Assembly: GCA_000435195.1 (NCBI GenBank)
Contig: FR880162.1
Coordinates: forward strand, 1 to 6,340
Length of the DNA: 6,340 bases
DNA from: Clostridium sp. CAG:169
Lineage (GTDB): Bacteria; Bacillota; Clostridia; Oscillospirales; Ruminococcaceae
Direction: 5' to 3'
Shown: piece after piece, positions 6,101-6,340 of the stretch
How positions within the stretch are numbered: position 1 is the first letter of the stretch
How the letters are laid out: each line of letters begins with the position of its first letter
Made by a program: the position numbers and the translations under genes
Notes under the pieces: generated by a model
Database searches by the model: none
What the model saw: the letters and a program-made list of their open reading frames with translations, nothing else
What the model was told of the DNA's origin: nothing

Positions 6101-6340
6101 TTATTCTTCTTCCGTACCTTCCTCGTCGTCGTGGCGGATGTCCAGGCTGTTGAGGATTTTTGCGATGCCTGCGCTGTATTCGGTGGAATCGTCTGCGATA
6201 AAGTGGAAATCCGGGATGCGGCGCATCTTGATGCGGCTGTTCACCTCATGCTTGATGAAGCCGTTTGCATTGTTCAGTCCCTTTGCCGCTTCCTTTGCCT
6301 TCTCCATACCCTCCAGCGAGCTGATGTATACCTTACAGTG
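6101..6340 (-). CDS. rbfA: Ribosome-binding factor A, C-terminal part (5' end outside window)
   Basis: The reading frame is open to the window edge, giving the last 79 residues, beginning HCKVYISSLEG. An internal ATG at 6307 is not the start, because in-frame RbfA-like sequence continues upstream of it. The family's KH-type fold is recognisable: KVYISSLEG strand, GLNNANGFIKHEVNSRIKMRRIPDFHFIADDS, and the helix that follows (EYSAGIAKILNSL). RbfA binds the immature 30S subunit at the 16S 5' helix and is needed for late maturation. Complete proteins are about 115-125 residues, so roughly a third is missing. The tail DDEEGTEEE is strongly acidic. The TAA stop lies 28 nt before the nrnA ATG, consistent with one operon, probably continuing upstream into nusA-infB genes, which are not visible here. 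Confidence 0.93.
   Translation of the reverse strand, partial: HCKVYISSLEGMEKAKEAAKGLNNANGFIKHEVNSRIKMRRIPDFHFIADDSTEYSAGIAKILNSLDIRHDDEEGTEEE

Overview
All genes in this window lie on the minus strand. Read in transcription order (high to low coordinates) they are the 3' part of rbfA, nrnA, truB, ribF, rpsO and pnp. This is the classic bacterial translation and RNA-metabolism block. The gene order, good AGGAGG-type ribosome binding sites, TATAAT promoters and NrnA-type protein point to a Firmicute of the class Clostridia. The mosaic of CTCCCC...GGGGAG / CCCCTCAG palindromes between truB and ribF resembles intergenic repeats I associate with Oscillospirales (Ruminococcaceae/Oscillospiraceae) gut bacteria. 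That placement is inference, and no species can be named.

Layout: 6340-6101 is the C-terminal part of rbfA (30S maturation). 6072-5107 is nrnA (nano-RNA/pAp phosphoesterase). 5097-4183 is truB (tRNA pseudouridine 55 synthase). These three are tightly packed, with gaps of 28 and 9 nt, and look like one transcript continuing from upstream. About 335 bases without a gene follow (4182-3848). They hold palindromic repeats and a good promoter (TTGCAA-17-TATAAT) for ribF. ribF (3847-2894) is the bifunctional riboflavin kinase/FAD synthetase. A second strong promoter (TTTACA-17-TATAAT, 2866-2838) drives rpsO through a leader of about 160 nt. rpsO (2671-2405, ribosomal protein S15) ends in a GAAA-loop hairpin terminator. 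pnp (2177-60, polynucleotide phosphorylase) has a long hairpin in its leader and ends in a strong terminator at the window edge.

Functionally the genes share a theme of ribosome assembly and RNA turnover: RbfA and S15 act on the 30S subunit, TruB modifies tRNA, PNPase degrades RNA to short oligomers, and NrnA finishes those oligomers. RibF makes FMN and FAD and is a habitual neighbour of truB and rpsO.

I see no new defence, mobile or biosynthetic system. The noteworthy signals are regulatory: a candidate RNase III-type hairpin in the pnp leader; a candidate S15 autoregulatory leader in which UCACC segments can mask the rpsO ribosome binding site; a ribF promoter whose -10 box covers the most obvious ATG and so argues for a downstream TTG/GTG start; and a repeat array whose arm contains the truB stop codon.
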